Source: Maea johnstoni (taxonomy: Eukaryota; Annelida; Polychaeta; Spionida; Magelonidae). Taken from it: 64,000 nt of DNA. This document shows, in pieces, positions 63,538 through 64,000 of this stretch. The stretch spans positions 8,299,334 to 8,363,333 of the forward strand of contig OZ012691.1 in assembly GCA_963942565.1 (NCBI GenBank), written 5' to 3'. The position numbers and the translations under genes were made by a program. The notes under the pieces are model-generated. The model did no database searches and was not told where the DNA came from. It saw only the letters and a list, made by a program, of their open reading frames with translations. The first letter of the stretch is position 1. Each line of letters opens with the position of its first letter.

Positions 63538-64000
63538 CATGAGGATGTACAAAGATGAGTGAGAGTTTTTTGTGGCTTTCATCAGTAAAAATAACGAAGA
63601 CCTGCACTCATCACTAAAGTATTTCCACAAGTTAATTAAAAGCTAAAACATCAAAACAAGCACACATAAATTTCCTTTAGAAATGATGAATCATCATTTA
63701 TTTCATGCCACTACATGAACGAAAATGAACTACAAGTTTTGTCGCATTCAACAGCAAACACAACATAAATGGGAGACAGTAAACGAGGGCCTGGGGTGTT
63801 TGCGCGCCATGTTTGTAGACACCCCTGATGATAGCAATAAATAGAGACTGGGTCACGAATTGGGACTTTCAAGGACATGCACAGCCAATAGTTTGATTCG
63901 TCACAACATTCTCGCGCGGACCTCCTGCTTATGCATGACTTGGTTAATTTCTATACAAACCTTTTCATGATAAAGACCTTCTAACTCCAGTACTTAGCCA

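Larger units (their letters stand above)
58716..64000. other. Right intergenic region without a supported gene
   Basis: After the C19orf53-like 3'UTR there are hAT- and TTAA-type MITEs (separate entries), the 139-bp palindrome and AT-rich sequence. Short frames such as 60803-61042 show no recognisable motif. GC-richer sequence near 63790-63930 might be the edge of another gene's promoter, but nothing supports an exon. Confidence 0.6.

Overview
This window is animal nuclear DNA. Genes have many short exons with GT-AG introns of roughly 0.3-2 kb. The proteins are metazoan orthologues, poly(A) signals are present, and introns and intergenic DNA are full of short non-autonomous DNA transposons. 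I infer an invertebrate deuterostome, most probably an amphioxus (Branchiostoma). The main reason is an unusual number of minisatellites spanning exon-intron boundaries; from memory (not checked), this type was described at the amphioxus Adh locus as 'mirage' minisatellites.

Three host genes are supported. (1) GCN1, minus strand, 40712 down to 1082: 43 coding exons, about 2462 codons. Only the last ~200 codons lie beyond the left edge. Exon phases join without a break at every junction I checked. (2) RAD51D, plus strand, 41027-48435: eight exons, 328 codons, complete. It is head-to-head with GCN1, with only 314 bp between the start codons, so the two probably share a bidirectional promoter. 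(3) A C19orf53/UPF0390-like small basic protein, plus strand, 50167-58715: three exons, 100 codons, complete. Its second intron is about 7 kb.

That large intron holds the most unusual object, a ~4.9 kb element (53212-58156) with ~2 kb inverted arms around a ~960 bp centre. The centre and right arm encode a protein that I read as a FEN1/XPG-like (PIN-fold) nuclease. The element sits inside a hAT-type MITE, which sits inside a TAA-flanked (Harbinger-type) MITE, which interrupts a still older repeat. Each arm also carries the same 174-bp pogo/Tigger-like MITE, so the arms were copied or homogenised after that insertion.

The GCN1 introns contain at least ten exons whose edge (exon end plus splice site plus adjoining intron) has been tandemly duplicated. 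Copy number runs from two to about thirty. The strongest cases are a ~2 kb array at exon 17 and a six-copy 132-bp array at exon 22.

The right-hand 5.3 kb (58716-64000) has no gene I can support. It holds hAT- and TTAA-type MITEs and a 139-bp near-perfect palindrome. No rRNA, functional tRNA, CRISPR array or prokaryotic feature was seen.
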